Source: a virus
Length of the DNA stretch: 64,000 nucleotides
IMG/VR virus record: IMGVR_UViG_3300021961_011210
Coordinates: 1 to 64,000 of that record
Direction: 5' to 3' (one strand)
The notes under the pieces are model-generated. The model was not told the DNA's origin. It searched no databases and worked only from the letters and a program-made list of their open reading frames with translations. Positions 15,211 through 22,573 of the stretch are shown one piece after another (the first letter of the stretch is position 1; each line of letters starts with the position of its first letter). Made by a program: the position numbers and the translations under genes.

Positions 15211-15312
15211 CCACACAAGTCAGAAAAAAATCATTTGTGTTTACCAAAGTCCCTCGTGGCTACCTTTACACCACCGAGGCAAAATTTCAAAGAACAGATT
15301 ATGTATCTTACT

Positions 15313-15320
15313 CAAAGATA
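15313..15320 (-). promoter_or_regulatory. Host-type -7 element TATCTTTG for tRNA-Leu
   Basis: Matches TAnnTTTG and lies 32 nt before the 5' end of the tRNA, leaving room for a short 5' leader trimmed by RNase P. Confidence 0.6.
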
Positions 15321-15325
15321 CGAAA

Positions 15326-15826
15326 TTAATTTGTATAAAAAAACTCTTCAGAAAATTCTTTCCAAATTTTATCTACATGTTCGGATATAACGACAGAAAA
15401 AATATTTGGTTGGTAAGGTTTCAATAATAATTTCATGCCCGCTTCTTCGGGTGTCCTATTATCTTTAATTCCATTACACCTTTTACATGATGTTATCATA
15501 TTCTCCCAAGTATTTTTACCACCTCTCGATTTAGGAATAACGTGGTCTATACTTAGATTTTTTGTGGATAGACAATACCCACATTGATGTCCATCACGAG
15601 CAAAAACTCTTTTTCGATTTACTCGTAAATTTTTCGGACGAAACCGCACGAAGTTGATTAATCGGATTATTAATGGACGAACAAAATTACCAACATTTGT
15701 GACAATATCATTTTCACCCTTTTTAATGACTTCCGCCTTTCCTTTGTTTACTAAAATAAATCCACGTATAAGAGGTACGACGTTAAGTGGTGAGTAATCA
15801 GAATTTAATACTAAAACAGTATCCAT
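15326..15826 (-). CDS. Free-standing HNH endonuclease
   Basis: 166 aa. The N-terminus (VLNSDYSPLNVVPLIRGFIL, about residues 6-25) and the HNH core (CGYCLSTKNLSIDHVIPKS, then GGKNTWENMITSCKRCNGIK) match the common bacterial and phage HNH family often annotated as HNH endonuclease 5. Both zinc-binding CxxC pairs and the DH motif are intact. It is not in an intron but sits next to one, as mobile endonucleases often do. It could be a restriction-like or homing enzyme, or act in packaging; the target is unknown. Confidence 0.85.
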   Translation of the reverse strand: MDTVLVLNSDYSPLNVVPLIRGFILVNKGKAEVIKKGENDIVTNVGNFVRPLIIRLINFVRFRPKNLRVNRKRVFARDGHQCGYCLSTKNLSIDHVIPKSRGGKNTWENMITSCKRCNGIKDNRTPEEAGMKLLLKPYQPNIFSVVISEHVDKIWKEFSEEFFYTN

Positions 15827-15874
15827 AAAATTTCATTATTTATAAAAATTAAAAAAAAATATCGTATCGTCAAA

Positions 15875-16348
15875 TTATAAATACACCCTTTGTTTTTCTC
15901 CAACTAACTGTGCATACCATTTTTTTTGTTCATCCAACCAAATATAGGGATTTTCAGGATTTTCATTCCATCCGAATTGTGAGTAAAATTCTGGTTCTTT
16001 TCTGAGCAAGTTAGCTCGGTGTGAAGAGTGAAAAAGTTCATTACCAATCCAACTAGGGAGTTCAAAGTTTTCGGGCACATACTCGTATTTCATAGTATTT
16101 TTGAAACCACGAGAAACCCAAACATCAATAGAAGTATTGTAGTAATGTTTGAGAGCATCTACATATTCTCTCCACATCACAGAACATGGGTGATTAACCC
16201 ATCCCTTGTATGGTTTTCCATCAAGTCGTTTGCGTCCCGTAATAGCGGAGATAATTTGATAAGATTCTACGCGTTGTTTACCCAATCTTTTGTTATCGAG
16301 AGATTCTAAAGATTTTTGAATGTCAGGGTAGGGTAAAAAGGTTTGCAT
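15875..16348 (-). CDS. MSMEG_6728/pyrimidine-dimer glycosylase-type protein
   Basis: 157 aa. The N-terminal signature MQTFLPYP ... SLDNKRLGKQRVES and the motif GWVNHPCSVMWREY (about residues 49-62) match the MSMEG_6728-like family, which is related to pyrimidine-dimer DNA glycosylase domains. Members are thought to act in DNA repair, but the reaction is not established for this branch. It follows the DUF6011-like gene by one base, so both are probably transcribed from the TATCTTTG promoter at 16800. Confidence 0.7.
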   Translation of the reverse strand: MQTFLPYPDIQKSLESLDNKRLGKQRVESYQIISAITGRKRLDGKPYKGWVNHPCSVMWREYVDALKHYYNTSIDVWVSRGFKNTMKYEYVPENFELPSWIGNELFHSSHRANLLRKEPEFYSQFGWNENPENPYIWLDEQKKWYAQLVGEKQRVYL

Positions 16349-16349
16349 A

Positions 16350-16781
16350 TTAATTATTGAATTTCAACATTACCGAACTGTAACCGTCCCATTGAGTGAT
16401 TTGTTTTTTGGTAATCCAAAAATCAAACTCACCAACTTTGTCGATTGCTTGGGAAACTTTTTGTTTGTAATCTTGGACTTGAGATTTGTCTTTTGGTTGT
16501 TTGACACCAATGTATTTTGAACACACAGGTCCGATACCCGACATTTGTGAAATTTCATCACGGAGGGTATGTGAGCAACAACGGCATTTCGTGCCTGTTT
16601 TTTCTGTCATCTTAGCTTTGAGGTGTACACGATCACCATCGAGTTCAATTACTTCGGTAACGTCAAGGACAATGGGAAAAAAACGTGTCTGATACGTATT
16701 TTTGATTTTCAAACCAACTTTACGCGCAATTTTGATGGTTTCACCAACAACAGGAATTTCTAAGGTAACTTTTTTGCTCAT
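16350..16781 (-). CDS. DUF6011-like zinc-binding protein
   Basis: 143 aa. The central motif CRCCSHTLRDEISQMSGIGP followed by VCSKYIG (about residues 71-97) has the spacing of the small DUF6011 zinc module (CxxC ... GIGPxC). The N-terminus is beta-rich and basic. The function of the family is unknown; nucleic-acid binding is likely. The ATG lies 18 nt after a host-type promoter element, and the next gene starts immediately downstream. Confidence 0.65.
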   Translation of the reverse strand: MSKKVTLEIPVVGETIKIARKVGLKIKNTYQTRFFPIVLDVTEVIELDGDRVHLKAKMTEKTGTKCRCCSHTLRDEISQMSGIGPVCSKYIGVKQPKDKSQVQDYKQKVSQAIDKVGEFDFWITKKQITQWDGYSSVMLKFNN

Positions 16782-16799
16782 CTTGTTTTTTTTCTTTTA

Positions 16800-16807
16800 C
16801 AAAGATA
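16800..16807 (-). promoter_or_regulatory. Host-type -7 element TATCTTTG
   Basis: Matches TAnnTTTG and lies 18 nt before the ATG at 16781; it would drive the DUF6011-like and glycosylase-like pair. Confidence 0.6.
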
Positions 16808-16906
16808 CTAAAAATAAATTATATGGCAAAAAAAATCCCTCCCAAATATCACGAGTTTCTTTCATTGCCTATAATGTATTTGGAAGGGGGACGTACCTTA
16901 AAACGA

Positions 16907-17309
16907 TGGTGGAGGTGGCGGGAATCGAACCCGCGTCTTGCTCAGTCTAACCACAAAGGACTACATGCTTAGGACAAGGTTTTTCATACCTTCCGAACTA
17001 TCTGAGTTCTTACACCGCTCAGTGACGGCGACAGTCAAGTTGTAATTCGGGGTGACTATACCCCGTTTTGTTTCTTTTATGGTAGAAACCACACCGTAAG
17101 GACTTCTGTTCATAGGTTTAATGTCCATCGACCCGATTCGCTGTTGCGTCTTACGCTACAGTTACTTCTTCAGTACGTAGAAGACCTACAGCCTGAAGTT
17201 TTGCGAAAGTTTCGCCATTTAAAAATTGCCTCCATAGATTTAAGTGATAGGAAACCTCTCACTGCATGCCCCGTATGACTAACCCTGCCAATCAATACCG
17301 GTCACCCCC
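16907..17309 (-). ncRNA. ssrA: Transfer-messenger RNA (tmRNA)
   Basis: 403 nt on the - strand. The 5' end GGGGGTGACC and the 3' end GGGTTCGATTCCCGCCACC-TCC-ACCA pair to form a tRNA-Ala-like acceptor (GGGGGTG with CACCTCC) and carry an encoded CCA at 16909-16907. The T arm is GCGGG-TTCGATT-CCCGC. The resume codon GGC at 17216 opens a tag of 21 codons beginning GETFAKL and ending EEVTVA before TAA. tmRNA with SmpB rescues ribosomes stalled on broken mRNA; no smpB gene is visible here, so host SmpB would be used. The tag is longer than usual and lacks the ALAA end. A G3-T70 wobble is present in the acceptor. Confidence 0.93.
17151..17216 (-). other. tmRNA tag reading frame
   Basis: 21 codons plus TAA, with the resume codon GGC preceded by an A/T-rich stretch (TTTTTAAAT). 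Charged Ala would precede GET, as in Bacteroidota tags that start GE[NT]. The end EEVTVA differs from the ALAA-type degron that ClpXP recognises. Confidence 0.85.
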
Positions 17310-17417
17310 ATATTTTCAAAGAACTATTAAAAATCACTTTCACCCCCTGTATAGACATAACGTCAGATGCTTAAGGTCAGCCTTAACTATTAAGGGAGTC
17401 ACCCGTGATTTCTTATA

Positions 17418-17425
17418 CAAAGATA
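17418..17425 (-). promoter_or_regulatory. Host-type -7 element TATCTTTG upstream of tmRNA
   Basis: Matches TAnnTTTG, about 109 nt before the mature 5' end of tmRNA. The leader between them holds the hairpin CCTTAA-TAG-TTAAGG and an AAATCAC/GTGATTT pairing, and would need processing. A closer unseen promoter is possible. Confidence 0.4.
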
Positions 17426-17449
17426 AATACTTTTTTTTAACTGACAAGG

Positions 17450-17456
17450 TATTTAT
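17450..17456 (+). promoter_or_regulatory. Late promoter motif TATTTAT
   Basis: Exact 7-mer 13 nt before the GTG at 17470. Confidence 0.5.
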
Positions 17457-17469
17457 AATAAAAAAATAC

Positions 17470-18591
17470 GTGAAAAAGATTGTACGCCTTACTGAATCTG
17501 ATTTAGAAAAAATAATTAGAAGAGTATTAGAAGAACAACAGGAAAACCCAAATGTCAATTTTGTGGATGTTATTGGAGGAATCTTAAAAATCGAAGGTTC
17601 ATCTTTATTTTGGGCTCAAGACGAAAAAAGTCCTTACACAAAAATTTGGGATGAAAATGCGGTTTTTTCGTTCAAGGTTGACAAAACTCAAGGAAGGTAT
17701 GAACCAACAGGTTACTTTGGTTTGCAAGAAAAAATTTTTAGTCCTGATGGGTATACACGAACATATACATGGTCGAGTATGAAGTCTCTTGGAATTAATC
17801 CAAGAGGTGATAAATGGCAACGCCAAATCAACGATCAATCAATTTTATGTTATACTTTGACTACTAATAACGAAGTAAGTGGTACTGCAGTTTCAATTAT
17901 TGAGATGACAAATCGGCAGGTGAAAGAACAAACTGAGCTTTCTAGATTTGGGGCTTACAATGGAAAAAAATTAGAAAGAAGTCGTGAAGGTAATTTAGTT
18001 TGGGGTCAAACTTATGTTAGAATTGGTAGAAATAGAAATTTAGTTGTCGTAAAACTTTCGGGGAAATCTATATCAGGACAACCAGAGAGTATTCCAACAA
18101 TTCCACCAAAAAAAATAAAGCTAACTTTACCATTGGTGGATTCATTTTTGTTTGACACAATTGAGTTTGTAAATGATTCAGAAGCAAATCAAAAAATTAT
18201 GGATTTTGTAAATGATTTGAAAAAATACGATGAAATGTATCCCCAAACGTTTAGAAATCATGTAAAACAGTCAAAACCCGTTGTTTATGGTTATGCCTCT
18301 ATAGATGCCGATCCGAACGAATCTATAACAGGAAAATTCCAACCTTGCCGAGGTGAATCAACAAGAGGTGAGTATAACAAATGTCTATCGCAGCACAGAG
18401 CAGACAAACTTGCTGAAATTTTGAACAGTAACTTATCAGATGTAGAAATGAATGTATTTGAGGGTGTAGGTGTTGGTGAAACTGATAAATTTGCGAAAGG
18501 AATGAAGTGGCCTCAAGTAACTGATAACACAAAGACTGCACCTAACAGAAGGGTAGAAACTGTTATTGATGAATTTACTTTTGTTGAATAA
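17470..18591 (+). CDS. OmpA-like domain protein with putative capsid-targeting N-terminus
   Basis: 373 aa. The GTG at 17470 is chosen because a TATTTAT element precedes it and the upstream frame runs into tmRNA. The first residues (MKKIVRLTESDLEKI) are nearly identical to those of the protein at 19089, although the rest differs. An L-E-E site follows at about 19-21. The C-terminal third has an OmpA-type pattern: VYGYASIDADPNES, LSQHRADKLAEIL, FEGVGVGETDKF and APNRRVETVI, which in cell proteins binds peptidoglycan. In a virion it could bind the cell wall or act after ejection. No signal peptide is present. Confidence 0.7.
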   Translation: MKKIVRLTESDLEKIIRRVLEEQQENPNVNFVDVIGGILKIEGSSLFWAQDEKSPYTKIWDENAVFSFKVDKTQGRYEPTGYFGLQEKIFSPDGYTRTYTWSSMKSLGINPRGDKWQRQINDQSILCYTLTTNNEVSGTAVSIIEMTNRQVKEQTELSRFGAYNGKKLERSREGNLVWGQTYVRIGRNRNLVVVKLSGKSISGQPESIPTIPPKKIKLTLPLVDSFLFDTIEFVNDSEANQKIMDFVNDLKKYDEMYPQTFRNHVKQSKPVVYGYASIDADPNESITGKFQPCRGESTRGEYNKCLSQHRADKLAEILNSNLSDVEMNVFEGVGVGETDKFAKGMKWPQVTDNTKTAPNRRVETVIDEFTFVE

Positions 18592-18596
18592 ATAAA

Positions 18597-19007
18597 TCAA
18601 CGAATAGACAATACTTTTGAGTCTTCTTTAGTGTAGAAAACAATAGTTTTACCTTTTAATTTACGATTCATTTTACGGAAGATTTTATTTTCGTAAACCC
18701 AAAATTTGCAATCATCCACGAAGAACTCCCAAGAAGTCTCAGGTTGTAAGTTTGAGTTTTGCGGACCTGATAATACATCATACCCAAGACAAGACGCTAA
18801 TACTACTAAAAAATCTCTTTTGTTTGACTTGTTAAAATCACGAACAATGATATTTTTTGTAACGTCCAAACGTAGAGTATCCGCATCCAAAACAGTGTTA
18901 CTGTCAATTGTATAAGGACATGACGTAATATCAACTGTCTGACTTTTCAATACAATGCTCTGTGAACAGATTAGAGCAAATACAAAGAATTTTTTAATGA
19001 GGTTCAT
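18597..19007 (-). CDS. Exported protein of unknown function
   Basis: 136 aa with a signal peptide (MNLIKKFFVFALICSQSIVLKSQ). The mature part has four Cys and a beta-rich C-terminus (WEFFVDDCKFWVYENKIF). No family recognised. It has its own host-type promoter (TATATTTG) and converges with the OmpA-like gene. Like the protein at 3757 it probably reaches the periplasm or outer membrane of the infected cell. Confidence 0.6.
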   Translation of the reverse strand: MNLIKKFFVFALICSQSIVLKSQTVDITSCPYTIDSNTVLDADTLRLDVTKNIIVRDFNKSNKRDFLVVLASCLGYDVLSGPQNSNLQPETSWEFFVDDCKFWVYENKIFRKMNRKLKGKTIVFYTKEDSKVLSIR

Positions 19008-19027
19008 GTGTATGGTTGTTTAGATTA

Positions 19028-19035
19028 CAAATATA
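19028..19035 (-). promoter_or_regulatory. Host-type -7 element TATATTTG
   Basis: Matches TAnnTTTG, 20 nt before the ATG at 19007. Confidence 0.55.
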
Positions 19036-19066
19036 CATAATATTTTCTATTTAACCAAATAGTTGG

Positions 19067-19073
19067 TATTTAT
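19067..19073 (+). promoter_or_regulatory. Late promoter motif TATTTAT
   Basis: Exact 7-mer 15 nt before the ATG at 19089. Confidence 0.5.
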
Positions 19074-19088
19074 ATTTAAAATGTATAC

Positions 19089-20378
19089 ATGAAAAAAGTC
19101 GTCCGTTTAACTGAATCTGATTTAGAAAATATAGTTTTGAGAGTAATAAAATCACGTATCGATGAGCAAATGATAAGTGCAGGAGTCATCGACAGACCAG
19201 ATTTGAATCGTACTTATTCTACTTCGAAAGAAGATTTCAAGAAATTCGAAGCTGTTTTGGCAACAAGAGCTAAAGATAAATCGGAAGTTATTCAGCGTTA
19301 TGAATCGCAGGGTTACAAAAAAGATGAAAGTTTTACTCCTTTGGCTTTGCAATTGTATGCGCTTAGTAGTTCGGTGATGTCGTTAAAAAGAAACCCTGAA
19401 ACCAAAATTATGAGTTTGGAACCAGGGGAATCCTATAAAAAATATGAATCTTCTTTAAAAAAATTGGAATCTATGATGGATGAAGTTTCTTTGAAAGTAT
19501 GGGAGACCACTAAAGAGGTGAATCCAGCTTTTTATTTATTCATCTTTCGTAAAAGTGAGGATATATTAGGTTTATTATCTTCTGTACGTAAAAAAACTAG
19601 AAGTATTATTGTTGACAATTCAAAAACCATCCAAGATGTACCAAAAACTCCCGAGGAGGTTGAAGTACCAAGTTTAGCTTTTACTGATACAGATGTAAAT
19701 TTTGATAATAAATTTGCCACAGGTTCACCAAATCTTAAGTCAGAATACATCCAAGGATTTACACAATCTTTATCGAAAATGATGAAAGACACCAAAGATT
19801 TATTGATTAAAAATAATACAAATCCTGCTGTTAGTTTTCCTGGTAGAATTTATATCTCTGAAATAATAATCAAATCTTCATCATCTAAAGTTCCACAAAG
19901 TAAATTACCTGCTCCTTATACTACTGATCCAAACAACCCACAAGATACAACAGGGTTTTTAAACTTGTCAAAGGATAGGGCTGAATCTATGAAAAAATTG
20001 GTGGAAAAGTTTATCTCCGATAATTCAAGGATGGTATTTACAGATGAAAAAACAAAAATGGAGGTAGATTTCAAAGGGAAAAATGGAGATGGTACTTCTG
20101 GTATTCCATGGGACAAATCCAAAGGTTCACAAGATCCTGCTTATTTGGAGGCCCAATATGCCAACATTTATATTAAGTTTACTGTACAACCTAAAATCGA
20201 CACTACTCCCGAATCAACACCTGAACCTATTGAGACTAACGGATATGTTTTGAAAATTTCAGGTGAAAGAAGAGGTAAATTTTACATAGACTTCAACTTT
20301 ACACCACCTAATATGTCAATCGGAGGGTTTAAAGGATTTTCAGGTGGTGATGTATTATGTGACGCATACAAAGGATGA
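19089..20378 (+). CDS. Virion-type protein sharing the RLTESDLE leader, degenerate OmpA-like C-terminus
   Basis: 429 aa. The leader MKKVVRLTESDLENI is shared with the protein at 17470 and is followed by an I-D-E site near residue 27. The middle is helical. A C-terminal stretch (LNLSKDRAESMKKLVEKFI, then YANIYIKFTVQ) recalls the LSxxRAxxVxxxL helix of OmpA-like domains in a diverged form. The C-terminal 40 residues are beta-rich. It overlaps the next gene by 4 nt. Probably a packaged or tail-associated protein; the enzymatic role, if any, is unknown. Confidence 0.6.
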   Translation: MKKVVRLTESDLENIVLRVIKSRIDEQMISAGVIDRPDLNRTYSTSKEDFKKFEAVLATRAKDKSEVIQRYESQGYKKDESFTPLALQLYALSSSVMSLKRNPETKIMSLEPGESYKKYESSLKKLESMMDEVSLKVWETTKEVNPAFYLFIFRKSEDILGLLSSVRKKTRSIIVDNSKTIQDVPKTPEEVEVPSLAFTDTDVNFDNKFATGSPNLKSEYIQGFTQSLSKMMKDTKDLLIKNNTNPAVSFPGRIYISEIIIKSSSSKVPQSKLPAPYTTDPNNPQDTTGFLNLSKDRAESMKKLVEKFISDNSRMVFTDEKTKMEVDFKGKNGDGTSGIPWDKSKGSQDPAYLEAQYANIYIKFTVQPKIDTTPESTPEPIETNGYVLKISGERRGKFYIDFNFTPPNMSIGGFKGFSGGDVLCDAYKG

Positions 20379-21457
20379 TGAACAAAACCCAAGACATATT
20401 ACGTATAAAAAAATTAATGCTCCTCAAAGAAAATAGTGAGGAAAAAAATCCTGTTGATTTACTTTGGGATTATATTAACCAAGTGGATGGTGTTGAATAT
20501 GAACCTATTCCTAGTGAAAATATAAAGTATAATAAAAGGGAGGGGTATTTTTATTTTAATTTCTACGATTTTAAAGATTATTTGGAGTATTTTTTTCCCG
20601 AGTCAAACTCAGAGGATACTTTAAGTCATTGGGAATGGGCACTAAACGATCCGAGAGGGTATTTTAGAGATGAAGATAGAGATTCAGAATTTGAATCTGA
20701 AGATTATTATTTTAATTCTTTACCAAATTCTACCAAAAAAGAATTAGTTGAGTACGTCAGAGACAATTTTGGTTTATTTTTAGAAATGGAAAATGAAAAT
20801 TTACCTATGCAGATACAAGACTTATTTGCGGCATTGGGATTAGATGAAGATTGGGTTTATGCGTATGACAGTTCCACACATGAGGCTCACTTGGTAAATT
20901 TTGAATCTGATTTTTACAAAAATAATTGTGAAAGATTAGAAAAAATTGGTTTAGAAAAGATTTTATGTTTTGAACAATATCGTATCCGTCCTGAGCAATT
21001 GTTGATTATGTACTCAACTTTGGGGAATGACAAATTGAACTATGATGAAGTAATTCAAAGTTATTTAGAAAAAAAGAGAATTAGTGATGGTTTACCTGAG
21101 TATCCTTATGAATTTTTTTGGGAAAGTTGGGATGAAAAAACATTTCAAACCCTCTATAAGTCTGAATTCAATTATGTATTTAATAAATTCAAAAAATCTA
21201 TTGAAGAATTTGACACGAAAGAAAAGAAAAAATTCGGGACAATTTTCAAAAAAGTCGAAAAACTAGGTGGTTGGAATATGTGGATAGATACGGCGAATGG
21301 AGATAAGATTATGTTTGTTGATTACGATCCAACCACTAAAGAAATTGGGTATAGATTTAGAGATAAAACAAAATCAACCTGGCAAGCATCAGGTGGTAAG
21401 ACAAAAGATTTCCAAATGTTAGTCGATAAAATTAACAATTTAGAGTTAGAATTTTAA
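20375..21457 (+). CDS. Unknown 360-aa protein with putative leader
   Basis: The N-terminus (MMNKTQDILRIKKLMLLKE before Asn) fits the leader motif with an L-K-E site. The remainder is acidic and aromatic-rich (EGYFYFNFYDFKDYLEYFF) with helical segments and no recognisable domain. It is translationally coupled to the preceding leader-bearing gene (ATGA), which supports a joint virion role. The two ATG codons at the start cannot be resolved. Its last bases overlap the convergent peptidase gene. Confidence 0.6.
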   Translation: MMNKTQDILRIKKLMLLKENSEEKNPVDLLWDYINQVDGVEYEPIPSENIKYNKREGYFYFNFYDFKDYLEYFFPESNSEDTLSHWEWALNDPRGYFRDEDRDSEFESEDYYFNSLPNSTKKELVEYVRDNFGLFLEMENENLPMQIQDLFAALGLDEDWVYAYDSSTHEAHLVNFESDFYKNNCERLEKIGLEKILCFEQYRIRPEQLLIMYSTLGNDKLNYDEVIQSYLEKKRISDGLPEYPYEFFWESWDEKTFQTLYKSEFNYVFNKFKKSIEEFDTKEKKKFGTIFKKVEKLGGWNMWIDTANGDKIMFVDYDPTTKEIGYRFRDKTKSTWQASGGKTKDFQMLVDKINNLELEF

Positions 21458-22506
21458 TCTTCAAAATAAGTTTTGAGAATTTCATAGAATTCTTTAGCGT
21501 CATCATAACTCATCACAATATTGTCGTTTGTATAAGAATCTTCTAAAGTGAAACCAAAATCACTTTCTTTAATCACCAAGTCTGAAATATTGTAAACAAA
21601 TTCTTCATAGTGAAATTCTTCATCGTCTGAATAGTCCCATGGAGGTGTGATATATTTGAGATTTGATGAATCATACTTTTGATTAATAAAAGGTACTTTT
21701 TGAAATCCAAGTGTATTATAAACTTTCTCGGCTAATTTTATCGCAGAGTCAACATCACTAATTACAACAAACTCTTTGTTGGTGTGCATGTTGTAATATC
21801 CACAAGAGAAATTTATACAAGAAAAATCACCTTTCATCTTCAGTTGAGAAACATCAGTATATGGGTGTGATTGTTCCATGGGTAAAAACCCAAAGACAGA
21901 TTTATAAATATTTCTAATTGTTTTGATAAAATCACCATCTTTTTCATACAATCGAACTCCCGAGCAAATTTCGGTGACTAAGTGATCACCAGGAGCATCG
22001 AATTGTACTGCATAACCAACATCAGATAAAAAATTCAAATCACATCTAGAGGAACCGTGACAACCAGTCTCCTCGGAAACAAAAAACGCAACCTTTATTG
22101 TTGGTAAATTTCTCAGTAATTCGAGACAAATGAAAATACCAGCCTTATCGTCACCACCGATACCAGTCTCTAAACCTTCAGTTGTATATGCCTTTAGAGA
22201 ACGGTGAGAAAAATCATCGAAAGATTTTCCAAATGTTGTTGGTTTATAAAGATATTCTTCTTTTACAACAATTTCATCAATCAGGGAGTGAACGGTATCG
22301 GTATGTGACAAAAACAATGGGTAATATTCCCCTTCGGAAATGGAACCTTTTGTTGCGTAGATATTGTTGATGGAGTCCCTGAAAAAGGTAACCCCTTCAA
22401 TTGTTTCCAAAACATCACAAATGTGTTCTACCATTTTTTCTTCCGAGTAAGTTTTACTCGGTACGGATAGAAGTTTTTTGAATCGTTCAAGTTGTATTGG
22501 TTCCAT
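21454..22506 (-). CDS. M20-family peptidase (peptidase T-like)
   Basis: 350 aa. Metal and catalytic motifs of the M20 family are in order: LSHTDTVH (His/Asp, about residues 65-72), GIGGDDKAG (about 116-124), VSEETGC (Glu-Glu, about 138-144), an Asp in FDAPGD, and CGYYNMHTNKEF (His near the C-terminal third). This is the pattern of tripeptide aminopeptidase PepT and relatives, cytoplasmic di-zinc enzymes that trim small peptides. It has its own TAATTTTG promoter and lies next to clpC, so a joint role in protein turnover is plausible. It is somewhat shorter than cellular PepT (about 410 aa). Confidence 0.82.
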   Translation of the reverse strand: MEPIQLERFKKLLSVPSKTYSEEKMVEHICDVLETIEGVTFFRDSINNIYATKGSISEGEYYPLFLSHTDTVHSLIDEIVVKEEYLYKPTTFGKSFDDFSHRSLKAYTTEGLETGIGGDDKAGIFICLELLRNLPTIKVAFFVSEETGCHGSSRCDLNFLSDVGYAVQFDAPGDHLVTEICSGVRLYEKDGDFIKTIRNIYKSVFGFLPMEQSHPYTDVSQLKMKGDFSCINFSCGYYNMHTNKEFVVISDVDSAIKLAEKVYNTLGFQKVPFINQKYDSSNLKYITPPWDYSDDEEFHYEEFVYNISDLVIKESDFGFTLEDSYTNDNIVMSYDDAKEFYEILKTYFED

Positions 22507-22523
22507 TTGTCTGTTTTGAATTA

Positions 22524-22531
22524 CAAAATTA
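22524..22531 (-). promoter_or_regulatory. Host-type -7 element TAATTTTG
   Basis: Matches TAnnTTTG, 17 nt before the ATG at 22506, and lies just upstream of the clpC terminator. Confidence 0.5.
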
Positions 22532-22544
22532 CAAATTTTTTTTC

Positions 22545-22573
22545 TAATAAAAAAGGGGATTATTCATCCCCTT
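22545..22573 (-). terminator. Terminator of clpC
   Basis: On the - strand the 8-bp stem AAGGGGAT/ATCCCCTT (5-nt loop) overlaps the clpC stop codon and is followed by a T tract. Confidence 0.8.

Larger units (their letters stand above)
14579..15246 (-). other. Group I intron in tRNA-Leu(UAA)
   Basis: 668 nt on the - strand. Core elements are readable: Q-like AACCCCGAGCC (14705-14695), R-like GTGTAGAGACTTGACGGG (about 14679-14661) and S-like GAGGTAAAGTCCAGACTAC (14632-14614). The P7 pairing GACTT with AAGTC is perfect. The 5' exon ends in T and the intron ends in G, as the family requires. The sequence CTCAAATTCGGAGAATCC before the core strongly resembles the trnL(UAA) introns of plastids. An HNH reading frame occupies the peripheral loop upstream of the core. 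Confidence 0.88.
14528..15280 (-). tRNA. tRNA-Leu(UAA), interrupted by a group I intron
   Basis: The 5' exon is 15280-15247 and the 3' exon 14578-14528; spliced length is 85 nt. The acceptor stem is GCCTCGG with CCGAGGT and discriminator A, without an encoded CCA. The anticodon arm AGGGA-CTTAAAA-TCCCT has anticodon TAA. A long variable arm (GGACA-GTGA-TGTCC) marks a class II tRNA, and the T arm is GCCGG-TTCGAGT-CCGGC. The intron splits the anticodon after U34, as in cyanobacterial and plastid tRNA-Leu(UAA). A host-type TATCTTTG element lies 32 nt upstream. Supplying a Leu UUA decoder suits an AT-rich phage. Confidence 0.9.

Noticed and set aside
15200-15247. Upstream start of the intron endonuclease at the exon-intron border
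   Set aside because: The extension runs through the 5' splice region and a TATTTAT motif; MKIDIN at 15199 starts the conserved part.
17310-17412. Additional tRNA upstream of the tmRNA
   Set aside because: A 7-bp AAATCAC/GTGATTT pairing exists, but no T arm with TTCGA-type loop or anticodon arm can be fitted.
17266-17469. N-terminal extension of the OmpA-like gene back to 17266
   Set aside because: It overlaps the tmRNA gene and its leader. The GTG at 17470 follows a TATTTAT element and gives the leader motif shared with the protein at 19089.
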